Shown here: positions 52,581 to 62,109 of the stretch, piece by piece
Numbering within the stretch: the stretch's first letter is position 1
Layout of the letters: each line of letters begins with the position of its first letter
Source of the DNA: Candidatus Uabimicrobium amorphum
GTDB taxonomy: Bacteria; Planctomycetota; Uabimicrobiia; Uabimicrobiales; Uabimicrobiaceae
Length of the DNA: 64,000 nt
Assembly (NCBI RefSeq): GCF_009002475.1
Contig: NZ_AP019860.1
Location: 4,921,001 to 4,985,000, forward strand
Reading direction: 5' to 3'
Translations under genes and position numbers: made by a program
Notes under the pieces: generated by a model
Databases searched by the model: none
The model's input: the letters and a program-made list of their open reading frames with translations, nothing else
What the model was told of the DNA's origin: nothing

Positions 52581-53987
52581 ATGAGCGGTTCTATCACACT
52601 GTATTTTTCCTTACTGTTACTGGGTATGGTATGCTTAGCAATTAGTTTTTTTCAGTGGCGATGGTCCATGTACTTCTTTTTTGTGTGGCTTCTTGTCGAA
52701 GGCGCATTCCGCAAGTGGTTTTTGCCAGGCCTATCAACGGTACTCATATTTGTAAAATATGCGATTGTTGTAGGACCGTTCATGCTTTGCTTATTGAAAA
52801 ATAAAGCAAATTATAGTTATCCTTTTGTCCCAATCATTTTCTTCTATTTTTTTTGGGGCATTATCGAGTTTTTTAATTGGAGTGCAACAAGTGATATACG
52901 CATCTTTCTTGTGGGAATGATGATTCATTACTCGTTTATCACTTTAATTGTCACCGTACCCGCCGTATTAAATACAAAGCAAAAGATTTTGCGTTTTTTT
53001 CGCTGGGCCGCATTCCTTGCGATTCCTATTCTGTTATTAGGTGTATACCAATACTCCCTACCTCCAAGTCATTATTTGAACAAGTACGTCGGAGACAGTA
53101 CTTCCATCGCAGGCTTTATGGGGAAAGTTCGCATTATTTCTACTTTTTCCTACATAGCGCCGTTTGGCCAGTATCTATTTGTATTACTGAGCTTTCTAAT
53201 GGTTTTAATTATACAAGAAAACAACAAATTTCTATCTGCCGTTTACTATTGCTGTTTCGTACTGGCTTGGTTAAATGTATTTATGACAGCTTCGCGTGGA
53301 GTCGTTGCCGTAAGTGCTATACTAACGATAGGTTTTATCTTACTTTCTGTATCTCGCCGCAATGCTCTCTGGCAGAAGTTCGTGTTGCGTATATTACTTG
53401 TGGGAATACTCACCGTTGTTGCTTTCACTGTTTCATCATCTGGACAGAAAAGTTTTGAACTCTTAGTGAAGAGGTTTGAGAGAGGAAGAGTTTCTTCCCG
53501 AGTGTACAACATGGTGCGCATTGCTCGGTTACAGAATGCTGGTTTATTGGGCTACGGAATTGGTACAGAGTTTCAGGGAATTTCTCGGATTCTTGACATC
53601 CGTAAACAATTTGATGTTGTTTTTGAGGGGGAAAAAGACCGCTTGGTGGCAGGCATTGGTTTTGTTGGTTATTGTATTGTGATGGTTCTACGTATCATTA
53701 TTATGATTTGGGTGTGGGGGGTTTTCTTTCGTACGAAAAATTATTCCTTACGTATTATTTTAATTTTTCCCGTGGCCTGTTTAACCCAAGGAGCTATACT
53801 AGGGGGTGTTATATACAACTTTATGGCGAACGCTCACTATTGGTTTTCAGTAGGTTTAGCCATTGCGGTACTTAGAATTCAGCATATGGAGAAAATGCAG
53901 CAGTGGCGTTTGAGACTTTCTTACTCTGGTCGTGGACCATACGCGCCGTCGAATAATTGCGATTTATTGCCGACGAACGATTCATGA
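52581..53987 (+). CDS. O-antigen ligase/polymerase-like membrane protein
   Basis: A 468-residue polytopic protein with about ten to twelve membrane helices and an EGAFRKWFLPG motif near residues 38-49, typical of the O-antigen polymerase/ligase superfamily. It also has a large extracytoplasmic loop and an MTASRGVVAVSAI helix like the conserved Wzy_C region. It probably transfers or polymerises surface glycans; with kdsD in the same gene run, LPS or exopolysaccharide assembly is likely. The exact reaction cannot be read from sequence. AGGTCGGT precedes the ATG. Confidence 0.78.
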   Translation: MSGSITLYFSLLLLGMVCLAISFFQWRWSMYFFFVWLLVEGAFRKWFLPGLSTVLIFVKYAIVVGPFMLCLLKNKANYSYPFVPIIFFYFFWGIIEFFNWSATSDIRIFLVGMMIHYSFITLIVTVPAVLNTKQKILRFFRWAAFLAIPILLLGVYQYSLPPSHYLNKYVGDSTSIAGFMGKVRIISTFSYIAPFGQYLFVLLSFLMVLIIQENNKFLSAVYYCCFVLAWLNVFMTASRGVVAVSAILTIGFILLSVSRRNALWQKFVLRILLVGILTVVAFTVSSSGQKSFELLVKRFERGRVSSRVYNMVRIARLQNAGLLGYGIGTEFQGISRILDIRKQFDVVFEGEKDRLVAGIGFVGYCIVMVLRIIIMIWVWGVFFRTKNYSLRIILIFPVACLTQGAILGGVIYNFMANAHYWFSVGLAIAVLRIQHMEKMQQWRLRLSYSGRGPYAPSNNCDLLPTNDS

Positions 53988-54001
53988 GGAACGCAAATAC
54001 C

Positions 54002-54019
54002 GAAGACGGTACCGTTTTC
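54002..54019. terminator. Weak hairpin between convergent genes
   Basis: GAAGACGG pairs with CCGTTTTC (one G-T pair) around GGTACC. It is short and has no T-run, so its role as a terminator is uncertain. Confidence 0.35.
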
Positions 54020-54049
54020 TTGAGCAGACTTTCTGTGAACATTAATTTT

Positions 54050-57000
54050 TCAATAGTCTTTTGGGGCTATGCTTCGTTGATGGCGAAGAACACCCAGGTA
54101 AAATTTCATGTCGTTGTCATTTTTTGTATCGCGGTAGTACGTTACTAAATTTTGCAAAGCGTATAGACGTGCTGCTATATGAGATCCTTTGTAGGCTTGT
54201 TGGATATAGTTGAGTAATAAAATTTTTTCCAAAAGCGCACTTTTTTCTATTTTTAGTAAAGGAACATGATACTCTGGGTATATTCTATGTTGCTGATTGA
54301 GTTTATATATATCTACTAGTGTATCTTCTACGGCACTTTTTTGTTGTGAATAAATAAGTTTTGCTAGTTCAATATGATACAAAATGTTGTTATCCATACT
54401 CAGAGCCATTTTAAGAGACTGAATGGCTTGTTTTTTCTGCCCGTCCTTATCGAGAATCATCGCATTTCTATAAAAATCCCCGGCACTCCACTTATCTAAT
54501 CTTTTTATTTGCCATAACATTTTTTTGTAAACAGCCATATTTTTATTTAGAGAATTTTTAAAGTACCTGTGTATATGTATAGGTGCTTGCGGGTGGTATT
54601 TTTGAGTGAAGAACAGTAGTTGTTCTATAAAATGTCTGTCATTTATCTCTATATTGGAGATCAATCGGTCGCGAATGGCGTTGGCGACACCCACGCGTAC
54701 TATCATATCTTGTGTCTGAATGCAGTTTTCGATAAACTCATCGAGGTTTTCACTGTCGTAGCGTGCATAGATCTCGGCATTGTAAGCGTGTTTTCTCACA
54801 TGGTCGTTGGTATGACTTCTGTATTTTTGCATAATGGCGTACCGAACATCCTTTGGTAATCTTGCATTGGCTTTTCCAATAATTGGTAGCACAGGTAACA
54901 CGGAAGCTTTTAACATAAAGGCCTTCATATGAGGAGGTTCTTTTTCAATAAAATGTAGTATTTCTTCCCCAAGGTGGGCATACATAATGTAAGCATAACT
55001 TCGCAAAAAATCGTCTTTTTCTTTAAAGAATATTTGCGGTGTAACTCCTCGATACTTGGTCAATAGTTCTGTGGTGAAATGCTTATAATAGGCATAAAGT
55101 CTTAAGTTGGAGTTATGTGTGGCATTGGTATAGTAATTTTGAATCTCTTTGTCTTGTTTGGTTTTCGCCAAGTAGTTAAATATGAGCATTGCTGTGGGTA
55201 TAGACGGTTGTTTTTTTAGTAACTGTTGGATAATCTTTGTGGGAATGAACATTTCTTTGTTGATGGCCACTTGTAGAGCTGCCTGGCAGCTTTGTTCATT
55301 GATTATGGGAAGGCGTACAACTAAATTTGTCCAAAGTTCTTTATGAGACGAATTTGTTGAGTTACGAGACATGGAGCTAAAAAAATTAAATATAGTATAG
55401 TCGGAAATCGACGAATCTTCTGCAAATATGAATTTGCGTATTGTTGACATACTCTGTTTGTGATGAGACGTTAGACGATAGTGATTTAAGGCGGTGATGA
55501 CCGCCGTGATCGAGTTGCGTTGTTTAAGCAAAATTTGTATGTCGTTATCGGTCGGTTGATAGAACAGAAAAAAATTAGGCAACAATATGAGTTCGGCGTC
55601 AGGTAAATAGGGCAACTTTCTTCGGGAAAGATGGGGATGGATACTAACGGAGCGCAAAGCACAGTCGTAAATCGCTTCTGAGTGAATATCACGACTTTGA
55701 ATGGCATCAAGGCGTAATGTATTGACAAATTTTATTTGCAATAAATGAACCAATGATTTTACGGCAATGTAGCGATGTAAGGTAGAAAGTTTATTATTTG
55801 TTGCTACATTCTTTATTTGCGAAATAGATAGGCTATGCTGGTAGCTGGGATTTAAACTTATGCTGGCCAACTGATAGTATAAGGCACTTTGTAGTTCTTG
55901 GCGTTTTACCGCGATGATTTCATTGTAGAGGCGCGGGAATTTTTCTTTCATTATATGAATGTGTTTACTATAACGCATAAGAAACAGAGCTTTTTTGGCG
56001 TGATGTGCAATTGCGACGTTGGAAAGTTTTTGTACGAACAATGCGCATTGTTGTTGAGAGAATTTCTGTTGTGAAAGTGTTTTCATTTGTAAATAATGTG
56101 GAGCATTTTTATCGCGGATGTTGGTAATGGCAGCGTTGATGGCTGTTTGAGGAGTATATCGCCATTTTTCCAAAGCCGTAAAAAATTCTAGATAACGATC
56201 TTTTACTAGGTTCGTGTCGTAAATGGCGATACTGGTGTATTCTTTAAAAATTTCCAAATTTGTCGGTGCAAGCGAGCGGGCTTTTTGTAAATACGTACTT
56301 GCTTCACGATACTTTTTTTGATGTATGAGCGCTTTGGCTAACCAGTAATAACTTTTACTTTGTGGTTGAGTGATTTGTAATTGTTTTTGGAAAAAACGTT
56401 GTGCACGAGAGTATTGATTTTGTCCAATAGCAGAGCGCCCAAGTAAGAAGTATACTTCGGGAAAACGAGCTTTGTCTGGCATATTTATAAGCGCGTTATA
56501 AATTTTTGCATACTCGCGGAGTTGTAAATGGCACTTGGCAATTTCAATATCGATATAGTCATTTTGAGTTTGTACTGATTTGGCGAGAAGAAATTGTTTG
56601 CGTGCCTGCGAAAATTTCTCCATATGGTAGTAGATTTTTCCTGTGTAGTACGGAACATAAAATGCAGATAGCTTTCCTTTCGCCTTACTAAGAGCTTGTA
56701 AAGCTTGTGACCACATCTTTTTTGTCATGTAGTTTTCTGCAAGAGCTAGCTGTACAATATCGGCATACTTGTGTTTTTCGGCGAGTAAATTATAGTGTTG
56801 CTGTAATGACAGATCATCTTGTTTTTTCGCCGCTAGCATACATCTATATTGGTGGTAAACATGGTCGGGTAATTTTTTTTTGATCTTGTCTAGCTCTTGA
56901 CGCGCCTTGTCGTAAAATCCGTTTTGTGTCCACCGCACAATGATGTCAATAGGCGGTTCTTCTTTTACTACGGGCAGGGCGATGTTTTGAAAGATAGTCC

Positions 57001-57943
57001 AGTTGATGCCAATTATCACTAGTAAAGTGATCGCTAGCAAATATTTATAATGAAAATGCAAAACATTGCGTAAGTTACTTTGATGGCAAAAGATACGCAG
57101 ATCTTTTGCAAAGTGTTGTGCTGTTTGGTAACGAAACCTTTTATTTTTTTCTAACGCTTTTAAACAGATCTTTTGTAGCGCCAAAGGTATTTCTTTGTTG
57201 TGCTTTCGTGGTAGGGTGATTTTTCTGTCGGAAAGGTATTGAATGTATTCGATGATGTTTTTGGCAGAAATCGGTGTTTTATTGGTTAACATTTCGTACA
57301 GTACAATTCCACAAGAGTATATGTCTGTTCGACTATCTGTTTTCACTGAGGCACTCCATGCTTGTTCTGGCGACATATAACCTATCGTACCAACGACTAT
57401 ACCTTCTTGAGTTAAGGTTTCATCAGTGAGGTCAAGTGCTTTGGCAAGTCCAAAATCCATGAGGAGAGGATTACCTTTGCGATCAATAAGAATATTTGCT
57501 GGCTTTATGTCGCGATGGATAATACCTTTTTGATGTGCGTAGTGTATGGCATCTAAGATAGGGGTGATAAGTTGCACTTTTTGCTGAATGGTAAGTTGTG
57601 GATTTGTTTTGAGGTAATCTTTTAGAGTAGTGCCCTCTATATATTCCATGGCAATATAGGGGGCACCTTTTTCCGTATTTGATAAATGGTAAATTTTGAC
57701 GATATTTGGATGATCCAACATACTAATGGCTTTGGCTTCGAGTAGAAAGCGTTTTGTGGTTGTACTGCTTTTGCGATGGATAATTTTTAATGCGACATTT
57801 CTATTTAGCTGTGGGTCGTGAGCTAAGTAAACAATACCCATACCGCCTTGACCTAATACTTTGATTATTTCGTATTTGTCTATAGCGCTTTCAGGCTTTT
57901 CTAGCAGAAAGTCAATTTCTGAATTTGTCGACTTCTTTGACAT
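54050..57943 (-). CDS. Ser/Thr protein kinase with very long TPR/helical-repeat C-terminus
   Basis: A 1,297-residue protein from the ATG at 57,943, one base after the preceding stop; an upstream in-frame ATG (57,988) lies inside that gene. The kinase domain (about 22-285) has GQGGMG (31-36), K53, HRDIKPAN (143-150), DFG (163-165) and GTIGYMSPEQ. A membrane helix lies at about 300-322. The rest is helical repeat: TPR units (for example SYYWLAKALIHQKKYREAS) pass into HEAT-like, less regular helices with further TPRs near the end. If the helix spans the membrane, the repeats lie outside the cytoplasm and may sense or scaffold envelope components. It is the last gene of the NRPS trio. Confidence 0.9.
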   Translation of the reverse strand: MSKKSTNSEIDFLLEKPESAIDKYEIIKVLGQGGMGIVYLAHDPQLNRNVALKIIHRKSSTTTKRFLLEAKAISMLDHPNIVKIYHLSNTEKGAPYIAMEYIEGTTLKDYLKTNPQLTIQQKVQLITPILDAIHYAHQKGIIHRDIKPANILIDRKGNPLLMDFGLAKALDLTDETLTQEGIVVGTIGYMSPEQAWSASVKTDSRTDIYSCGIVLYEMLTNKTPISAKNIIEYIQYLSDRKITLPRKHNKEIPLALQKICLKALEKNKRFRYQTAQHFAKDLRIFCHQSNLRNVLHFHYKYLLAITLLVIIGINWTIFQNIALPVVKEEPPIDIIVRWTQNGFYDKARQELDKIKKKLPDHVYHQYRCMLAAKKQDDLSLQQHYNLLAEKHKYADIVQLALAENYMTKKMWSQALQALSKAKGKLSAFYVPYYTGKIYYHMEKFSQARKQFLLAKSVQTQNDYIDIEIAKCHLQLREYAKIYNALINMPDKARFPEVYFLLGRSAIGQNQYSRAQRFFQKQLQITQPQSKSYYWLAKALIHQKKYREASTYLQKARSLAPTNLEIFKEYTSIAIYDTNLVKDRYLEFFTALEKWRYTPQTAINAAITNIRDKNAPHYLQMKTLSQQKFSQQQCALFVQKLSNVAIAHHAKKALFLMRYSKHIHIMKEKFPRLYNEIIAVKRQELQSALYYQLASISLNPSYQHSLSISQIKNVATNNKLSTLHRYIAVKSLVHLLQIKFVNTLRLDAIQSRDIHSEAIYDCALRSVSIHPHLSRRKLPYLPDAELILLPNFFLFYQPTDNDIQILLKQRNSITAVITALNHYRLTSHHKQSMSTIRKFIFAEDSSISDYTIFNFFSSMSRNSTNSSHKELWTNLVVRLPIINEQSCQAALQVAINKEMFIPTKIIQQLLKKQPSIPTAMLIFNYLAKTKQDKEIQNYYTNATHNSNLRLYAYYKHFTTELLTKYRGVTPQIFFKEKDDFLRSYAYIMYAHLGEEILHFIEKEPPHMKAFMLKASVLPVLPIIGKANARLPKDVRYAIMQKYRSHTNDHVRKHAYNAEIYARYDSENLDEFIENCIQTQDMIVRVGVANAIRDRLISNIEINDRHFIEQLLFFTQKYHPQAPIHIHRYFKNSLNKNMAVYKKMLWQIKRLDKWSAGDFYRNAMILDKDGQKKQAIQSLKMALSMDNNILYHIELAKLIYSQQKSAVEDTLVDIYKLNQQHRIYPEYHVPLLKIEKSALLEKILLLNYIQQAYKGSHIAARLYALQNLVTYYRDTKNDNDMKFYLGVLRHQRSIAPKDY

Positions 57944-57944
57944 T

Positions 57945-59162
57945 CTATTCGTCCGCTTGCGTTTCGATGCGCACCGGAACCGTTGCACGTTTTAAAAATA
58001 ACAAAGCAAAACACGTATCGATAATATTATCTTTGAATTTGCCATTTCTTTTTTGGTCTTTGAGCATTTTTTTTGCCCCTTCAATATACCAGTTATGTGA
58101 AGCAAAGTGTTCTACACCTGATAATATACCAGCGCGTTCTAGTCCATATAGGTAATAGTATAAATGTCCACCGTTGGGATTTCTATTTACTTTGAAATTA
58201 TGCGCAATCCATGCACATCCATCGCGTATACTTTCGTTTATTTGCGGCAGAAGTTTTTTCCAACGACTACTTCGCCATTTCTCCAGATAAGCTTTAGCGA
58301 TTACCATACACGCGACTCCTGCTGTCGTCATACTTCCGGTGACTTTTCCATGATCTTCGCGATATTTCCAACCGCGCGCGCGCATGGTGACGACGGTGAC
58401 ACTAGAGCGTGGGTATAGTTTGTTTAAAGAGTCTGTCTTGTTGCGTTTTTTGAGTTTGGCAATTTGTTTTTCTAGTTTTTTTCGCCATTGCCAATCAATC
58501 GGCTGGTCAGCGGCGGGAACAACAAAAGGTCTGCGAATAGTGGGGCCGTCTTTTTCTTGTGCATCTATAAAGAAGCGTACTACTTTGTAATATATTTTTT
58601 TATCTACAGGTAGACCAAGGCGCTCCGCAGAAAACAAACCTAACAAGGCGTATTGTGTATTGGATAAATCCCCTACCCCTTGTGGATATCCCCATGTACC
58701 GGTGGACGTGGATGTTTCCAAAAATTTGACTGCGCGAAGGATGTTTTTTTGCTCTTTTTTGTTGGCGAGCAACCTAAAGGGGTGATATTTTCTTTTTTTC
58801 AAAAGTTGTTGCTTGCGCTCACTCAACTTTGTTTTACCCAGCGCGCTATACTTGGCTTCTGTTGCCATTAAATATAGAGCGACACTGTATGTTTTTTTTA
58901 GAGGCAATTTCTCTAAATAACTAAACGCTTTTTCGATACGCGAGTCTTCGGGAGATACACCTGATTTAATCAATGTATACGCAACAAGAGATGTTTGCCC
59001 CATCGGATAGAGATCATGGTTGTGTTTCGACCAAAATCCTTCACTACTTTGTTTTGCAAAAAGATATTTAATGCCTTTTGCGATGGCTTTGTCGACACTT
59101 TGCTTGGTAACCTCTTGGGCAGATATACAAATGAGTAGTGTGACCATCAGTATGTATTTCAT
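57945..59162 (-). CDS. Secreted alpha/alpha-toroid (prenyltransferase/squalene-cyclase-like) protein
   Basis: A 405-residue protein with a signal peptide (1-15, ISA) and repeated helical-pair motifs of the terpene cyclase/prenyltransferase toroid fold: AIAKGIKYLFAKQSSEGFW, DLSNTQYALLGL, SMTTAGVACMVI, HLYYYLYGLERAG and NIIDTCFALLFLKRA. The catalytic DxDD of squalene-hopene cyclases is absent. Such secreted toroids are frequent in planctomycetes and their role is unknown. The start overlaps the NRPS stop by four bases (ATGA), so translation is coupled. Confidence 0.82.
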   Translation of the reverse strand: MKYILMVTLLICISAQEVTKQSVDKAIAKGIKYLFAKQSSEGFWSKHNHDLYPMGQTSLVAYTLIKSGVSPEDSRIEKAFSYLEKLPLKKTYSVALYLMATEAKYSALGKTKLSERKQQLLKKRKYHPFRLLANKKEQKNILRAVKFLETSTSTGTWGYPQGVGDLSNTQYALLGLFSAERLGLPVDKKIYYKVVRFFIDAQEKDGPTIRRPFVVPAADQPIDWQWRKKLEKQIAKLKKRNKTDSLNKLYPRSSVTVVTMRARGWKYREDHGKVTGSMTTAGVACMVIAKAYLEKWRSSRWKKLLPQINESIRDGCAWIAHNFKVNRNPNGGHLYYYLYGLERAGILSGVEHFASHNWYIEGAKKMLKDQKRNGKFKDNIIDTCFALLFLKRATVPVRIETQADE

Positions 59163-61786
59163 TGCAACTCCTTTGTTATATAAGATTGCATAGTTTTACC
59201 TATTGTTTCCGCGGAAGGGAGTAGAAAAAAATTGAAATGGTTGCCTGGTACCTCATGAATGTCCATGTTATTGAGTAGTTTGTGCCATTTTTTGTAATTT
59301 ACCGCTGTAAAATGTTTCGGACTCTCCGTTGGTTTGAAAAATACAACTTTTCCTTGGTACTTTTTGGGAAAGTACGATAGAACCGCTAAAAAGTTTAAGC
59401 CTACCAAATCGGAAATCTTTTTGAATTTTTCGATTGTCGTACTTTGCGGAAATTTATTTGCCTGCTTCAGTCGATGTAAGATGCACTCATATTGTTGTTG
59501 TTCTGTTTTACAATTTGCAAGTTCGTTCGGGGAAATCTCCACATTGTATATAAGTTGAATGGCCAGTAGCGTGTCTTTAATGAGTCTATTGTTTAGCTTT
59601 TTAGGACGGTAGATCTGATATATTATGTTATGAACTACCGACGGAAGCATGCGAAAAACGTTGCCTAGGGTGACCAAACTAAAATCTAGACCCGAATCAG
59701 TGTCTAGTAGAAAGAGCAAAGATACACGATCCTGTTGTTTGTTGAGTTTTTGTGTGACTTCAAAAGCTACTGTACCTGCCATGGAAAGTCCACCTAATAT
59801 GTAAGGCCCCTGCGGTTGAATCTTTTTCATTTGTTCTATATAGAATTCTGCCATTTCAGCGATGGATTTCAATGGTTTTTTTTCATCGTGAATACCTATG
59901 GGACGAAAACAGTATACGGTTTGTTCATTTGATAAATATTTGATGATATCCGCATACAGGGCGTTGTCTCCCGCCAAGTCGGGAAATAGAAAAATAGGTG
60001 TAGATGTTCCCTTTTTTAACAATACAATGTACGGGTTATTGTCTTGAGCGCTGTTGGTAACTAGTTCTGCTATCTCTTTTATCGTTGCTTGACTGTAGAA
60101 TGACTCTAGGGGAAGTGAACATCCTAATTGTTGTTGAATGTCAAAAACCATTTGTGTGGCTAATAGTGAGTTACCTCCCACTTCAAAAAAATTATCGTCG
60201 AGTTCTATGTGGTCTAAAGATAAAATATTCTGCCATAAGCGATAAATTTTGCTTTGTGTTTCATTGTCGAATTTTGGTGGTGGGCAAGTAAAATCCATTT
60301 TCGCAATAGCTTTACGATCAATTTTTCCATTTTCGTTAATAGGTAGCTTATCCATAATCACAAAATCTGACGGTATCATGTAGTCTGGAATTTTTGCTTT
60401 TAAGGCATTGCGAATTTCATGCTTGGTTAGAGTCATATTTTTCTTTTGCTCTACGTAAGCCACTAATTTTTTATGACTGAATTGAGTGTCTTCCGCAACA
60501 ACCAACGTTTTGTTGACACCTGGTATATGAGCTATACTGTTTTCTATTTCACCCATTTCAATGCGGAAACCACGTATTTTTACTTGGTGGTCTATACGTC
60601 CAATGTATTCTATATCTTGTTTATCGTTGAGTCGGACTAAGTCACCTGTTTTATATATTGTTTCTTGAGTATCGGGATGTTTTACAAAAGCTTTTTCGGT
60701 AATTTGTGGGCGATTTAAGTATCCATGGGCAAGGCCCATTCCTCCGAGGTAAAGTTCTCCGACTTCTCCGTTTACCACGGGTTGCAAGTCAGAGTTAAGA
60801 ACATAGGTCTCTGTATAACTGATGGCTTTTCCTATGGGGACAGTTGTTTGTATACTGTCTATATCTTCTATACAATAGTAGGTGGAAAATGTGGTGTTTT
60901 CCGTTGGTCCATAAACATTCATCAAGTGTTGTGGTTTGTTTTTAAAGGCCTCTTGTACCCAATAAGTGTTTGCACCTTCTCCTCCGAACAAGAGATAATC
61001 TAGGTTTTGGAAAATTTTGGGCTCTTGGGAAACAAACTGATTGAATAGAGCGGTTGTGATAAAATTTACATTTATATTGTAGTCGGTAAAGGCTTTTTTT
61101 AGCCGCGAGGCCACAAGTGCATTTTCTCGGGCAATAATAACTGATTGCCCACCATTTAACAATGCACCCCATATTTCGAAAGTAGCCGCGTCAAAACATG
61201 CATTGGAGATCTGTGCAAAGATATGTGTTGGTTTTATGTCGATGTAATTGGTATTTTTCACTAAACGTACAATACCTTTGTGGGGAATACAGATGCCTTT
61301 TGGTCTGCCGGTACTACCAGAAGTGTACATTATGTAGGCTAAATCTTCTGCGGTAGAATCTAGGTTTAAATTTGACTTTGGGTATTCCTCTAGTGAAATG
61401 TCTGCTAAGGAAATTTGTGTTATGGATGTTTCATCATTTTGACGGTGGGTAATTAACTTCGAAATTTGTGTATCTTCGATCATAAATTCCAAACGTTCTT
61501 TTGGGTAAACGGGATCTAGAGGAACATATACGCCTCCCGATTTTAGAACGGCCAAAAAAGATATCACCATTTCTAAACTACGTTCGATAAAAATACCTAT
61601 GTAGTCACCTTGCTGAACCCCTAAATCGCGTAGGTAGTGAGCTAACTGGTTTGCTTTAGAATTGAGTTGTTCGTAAGAGAGTTGGGTATCTTCAAATCGT
61701 ATAGCTGTTTTGTCCGCGAAAGTCAATACTTGTTCTTCAAAAATGACATGAACAGGCTTTTTTATATAACTATTTTTTGCATCCAT
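59159..61786 (-). CDS. Free-standing NRPS module: adenylation-carrier-thioesterase
   Basis: An 875-residue protein from ATG 61,786, fixed by AGGGA six bases upstream and by a promoter that lies downstream of the alternative ATG at 61,861. The adenylation domain (about 15-500) has IMYTSGSTGRPKG (152-164), FDAATFEIW (198-206), NVYGPTEN (290-297), YKTGDL and NGKIDR. The carrier domain has GGNSLL, with S540 as pantetheine site. The thioesterase domain (about 585-875) has GGLSMAG with nucleophile S668. No condensation domain is present. D199 aligns with Asp235 of GrsA, so an alpha-amino acid is expected. My hand alignment of the pocket, D-A-F-T-L-G-V-T, hints at an aliphatic residue, with low certainty. 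The product may be a simple ester, amide or diketopiperazine-like compound. Confidence 0.88.
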   Translation of the reverse strand: MDAKNSYIKKPVHVIFEEQVLTFADKTAIRFEDTQLSYEQLNSKANQLAHYLRDLGVQQGDYIGIFIERSLEMVISFLAVLKSGGVYVPLDPVYPKERLEFMIEDTQISKLITHRQNDETSITQISLADISLEEYPKSNLNLDSTAEDLAYIMYTSGSTGRPKGICIPHKGIVRLVKNTNYIDIKPTHIFAQISNACFDAATFEIWGALLNGGQSVIIARENALVASRLKKAFTDYNINVNFITTALFNQFVSQEPKIFQNLDYLLFGGEGANTYWVQEAFKNKPQHLMNVYGPTENTTFSTYYCIEDIDSIQTTVPIGKAISYTETYVLNSDLQPVVNGEVGELYLGGMGLAHGYLNRPQITEKAFVKHPDTQETIYKTGDLVRLNDKQDIEYIGRIDHQVKIRGFRIEMGEIENSIAHIPGVNKTLVVAEDTQFSHKKLVAYVEQKKNMTLTKHEIRNALKAKIPDYMIPSDFVIMDKLPINENGKIDRKAIAKMDFTCPPPKFDNETQSKIYRLWQNILSLDHIELDDNFFEVGGNSLLATQMVFDIQQQLGCSLPLESFYSQATIKEIAELVTNSAQDNNPYIVLLKKGTSTPIFLFPDLAGDNALYADIIKYLSNEQTVYCFRPIGIHDEKKPLKSIAEMAEFYIEQMKKIQPQGPYILGGLSMAGTVAFEVTQKLNKQQDRVSLLFLLDTDSGLDFSLVTLGNVFRMLPSVVHNIIYQIYRPKKLNNRLIKDTLLAIQLIYNVEISPNELANCKTEQQQYECILHRLKQANKFPQSTTIEKFKKISDLVGLNFLAVLSYFPKKYQGKVVFFKPTESPKHFTAVNYKKWHKLLNNMDIHEVPGNHFNFFLLPSAETIGKTMQSYITKELQ

Positions 61787-61841
61787 ATCTTTCCCTAGGT
61801 CTTTTTTTCTCCGTGCGATATTTTTATGAAAATAATAAATT

Positions 61842-61870
61842 ACTATAATATAATGCACCAAATATTACAA
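61842..61870 (-). promoter_or_regulatory. Promoter of the NRPS-toroid-kinase operon
   Basis: On the minus strand TTGTAA, 17 bases, TATAGT. The predicted start is near 61,835, which gives a 49-base leader before the chosen ATG and excludes the upstream ATG at 61,861. Confidence 0.65.
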
Positions 61871-61992
61871 TGTTGAGATTATAATAATTTGATATTATTG
61901 TTATCTCTGTATGATTTAGGGCCACAAATGGTGGAGTATTTGCTGAGCCAAATTTAGTCAAGCATCACAACTAGTACAAAGGCCGTATTTAC

Positions 61993-62021
61993 TTGACACT
62001 CAAAAAAACAGTATGTATAGT
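61993..62021 (+). promoter_or_regulatory. Near-consensus promoter of the methyltransferase operon
   Basis: Perfect -35 TTGACA, 17 bases, TATAGT. The predicted start near 62,028 leaves a leader of about 80 bases, with AGGA ahead of the ATG at 62,110. It is the strongest promoter in the window by eye. Confidence 0.75.
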
Positions 62022-62109
62022 GGAATCATTGTCTACAATTGAATTAGGGCGTGTCCGATTTAACAGTAGAAAAAATTTACTATATAAAATAATTTCATAG
62101 GAAAAAAAC

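Larger units (their letters stand above)
61787..62109. other. Divergent intergenic region between NRPS and methyltransferase operons
   Basis: This 323-base AT-rich gap carries promoters in both directions (61,842-61,870 minus and 61,993-62,021 plus). The word TAGGGCGTGTC at 62,045-62,055 also occurs in the hairpin at 32,310. No gene is seen. Confidence 0.65.

Noticed and set aside
57944..57988. Start at 57,988 for the kinase-TPR protein
   Set aside because: It lies inside the toroid gene; the ATG at 57,943 directly after that gene's stop gives the usual kinase N-terminus.
61787..61861. Upstream ATG at 61,861 as NRPS start
   Set aside because: It precedes the predicted transcription start and has no ribosome-binding site; the added 25 residues are not family-like.
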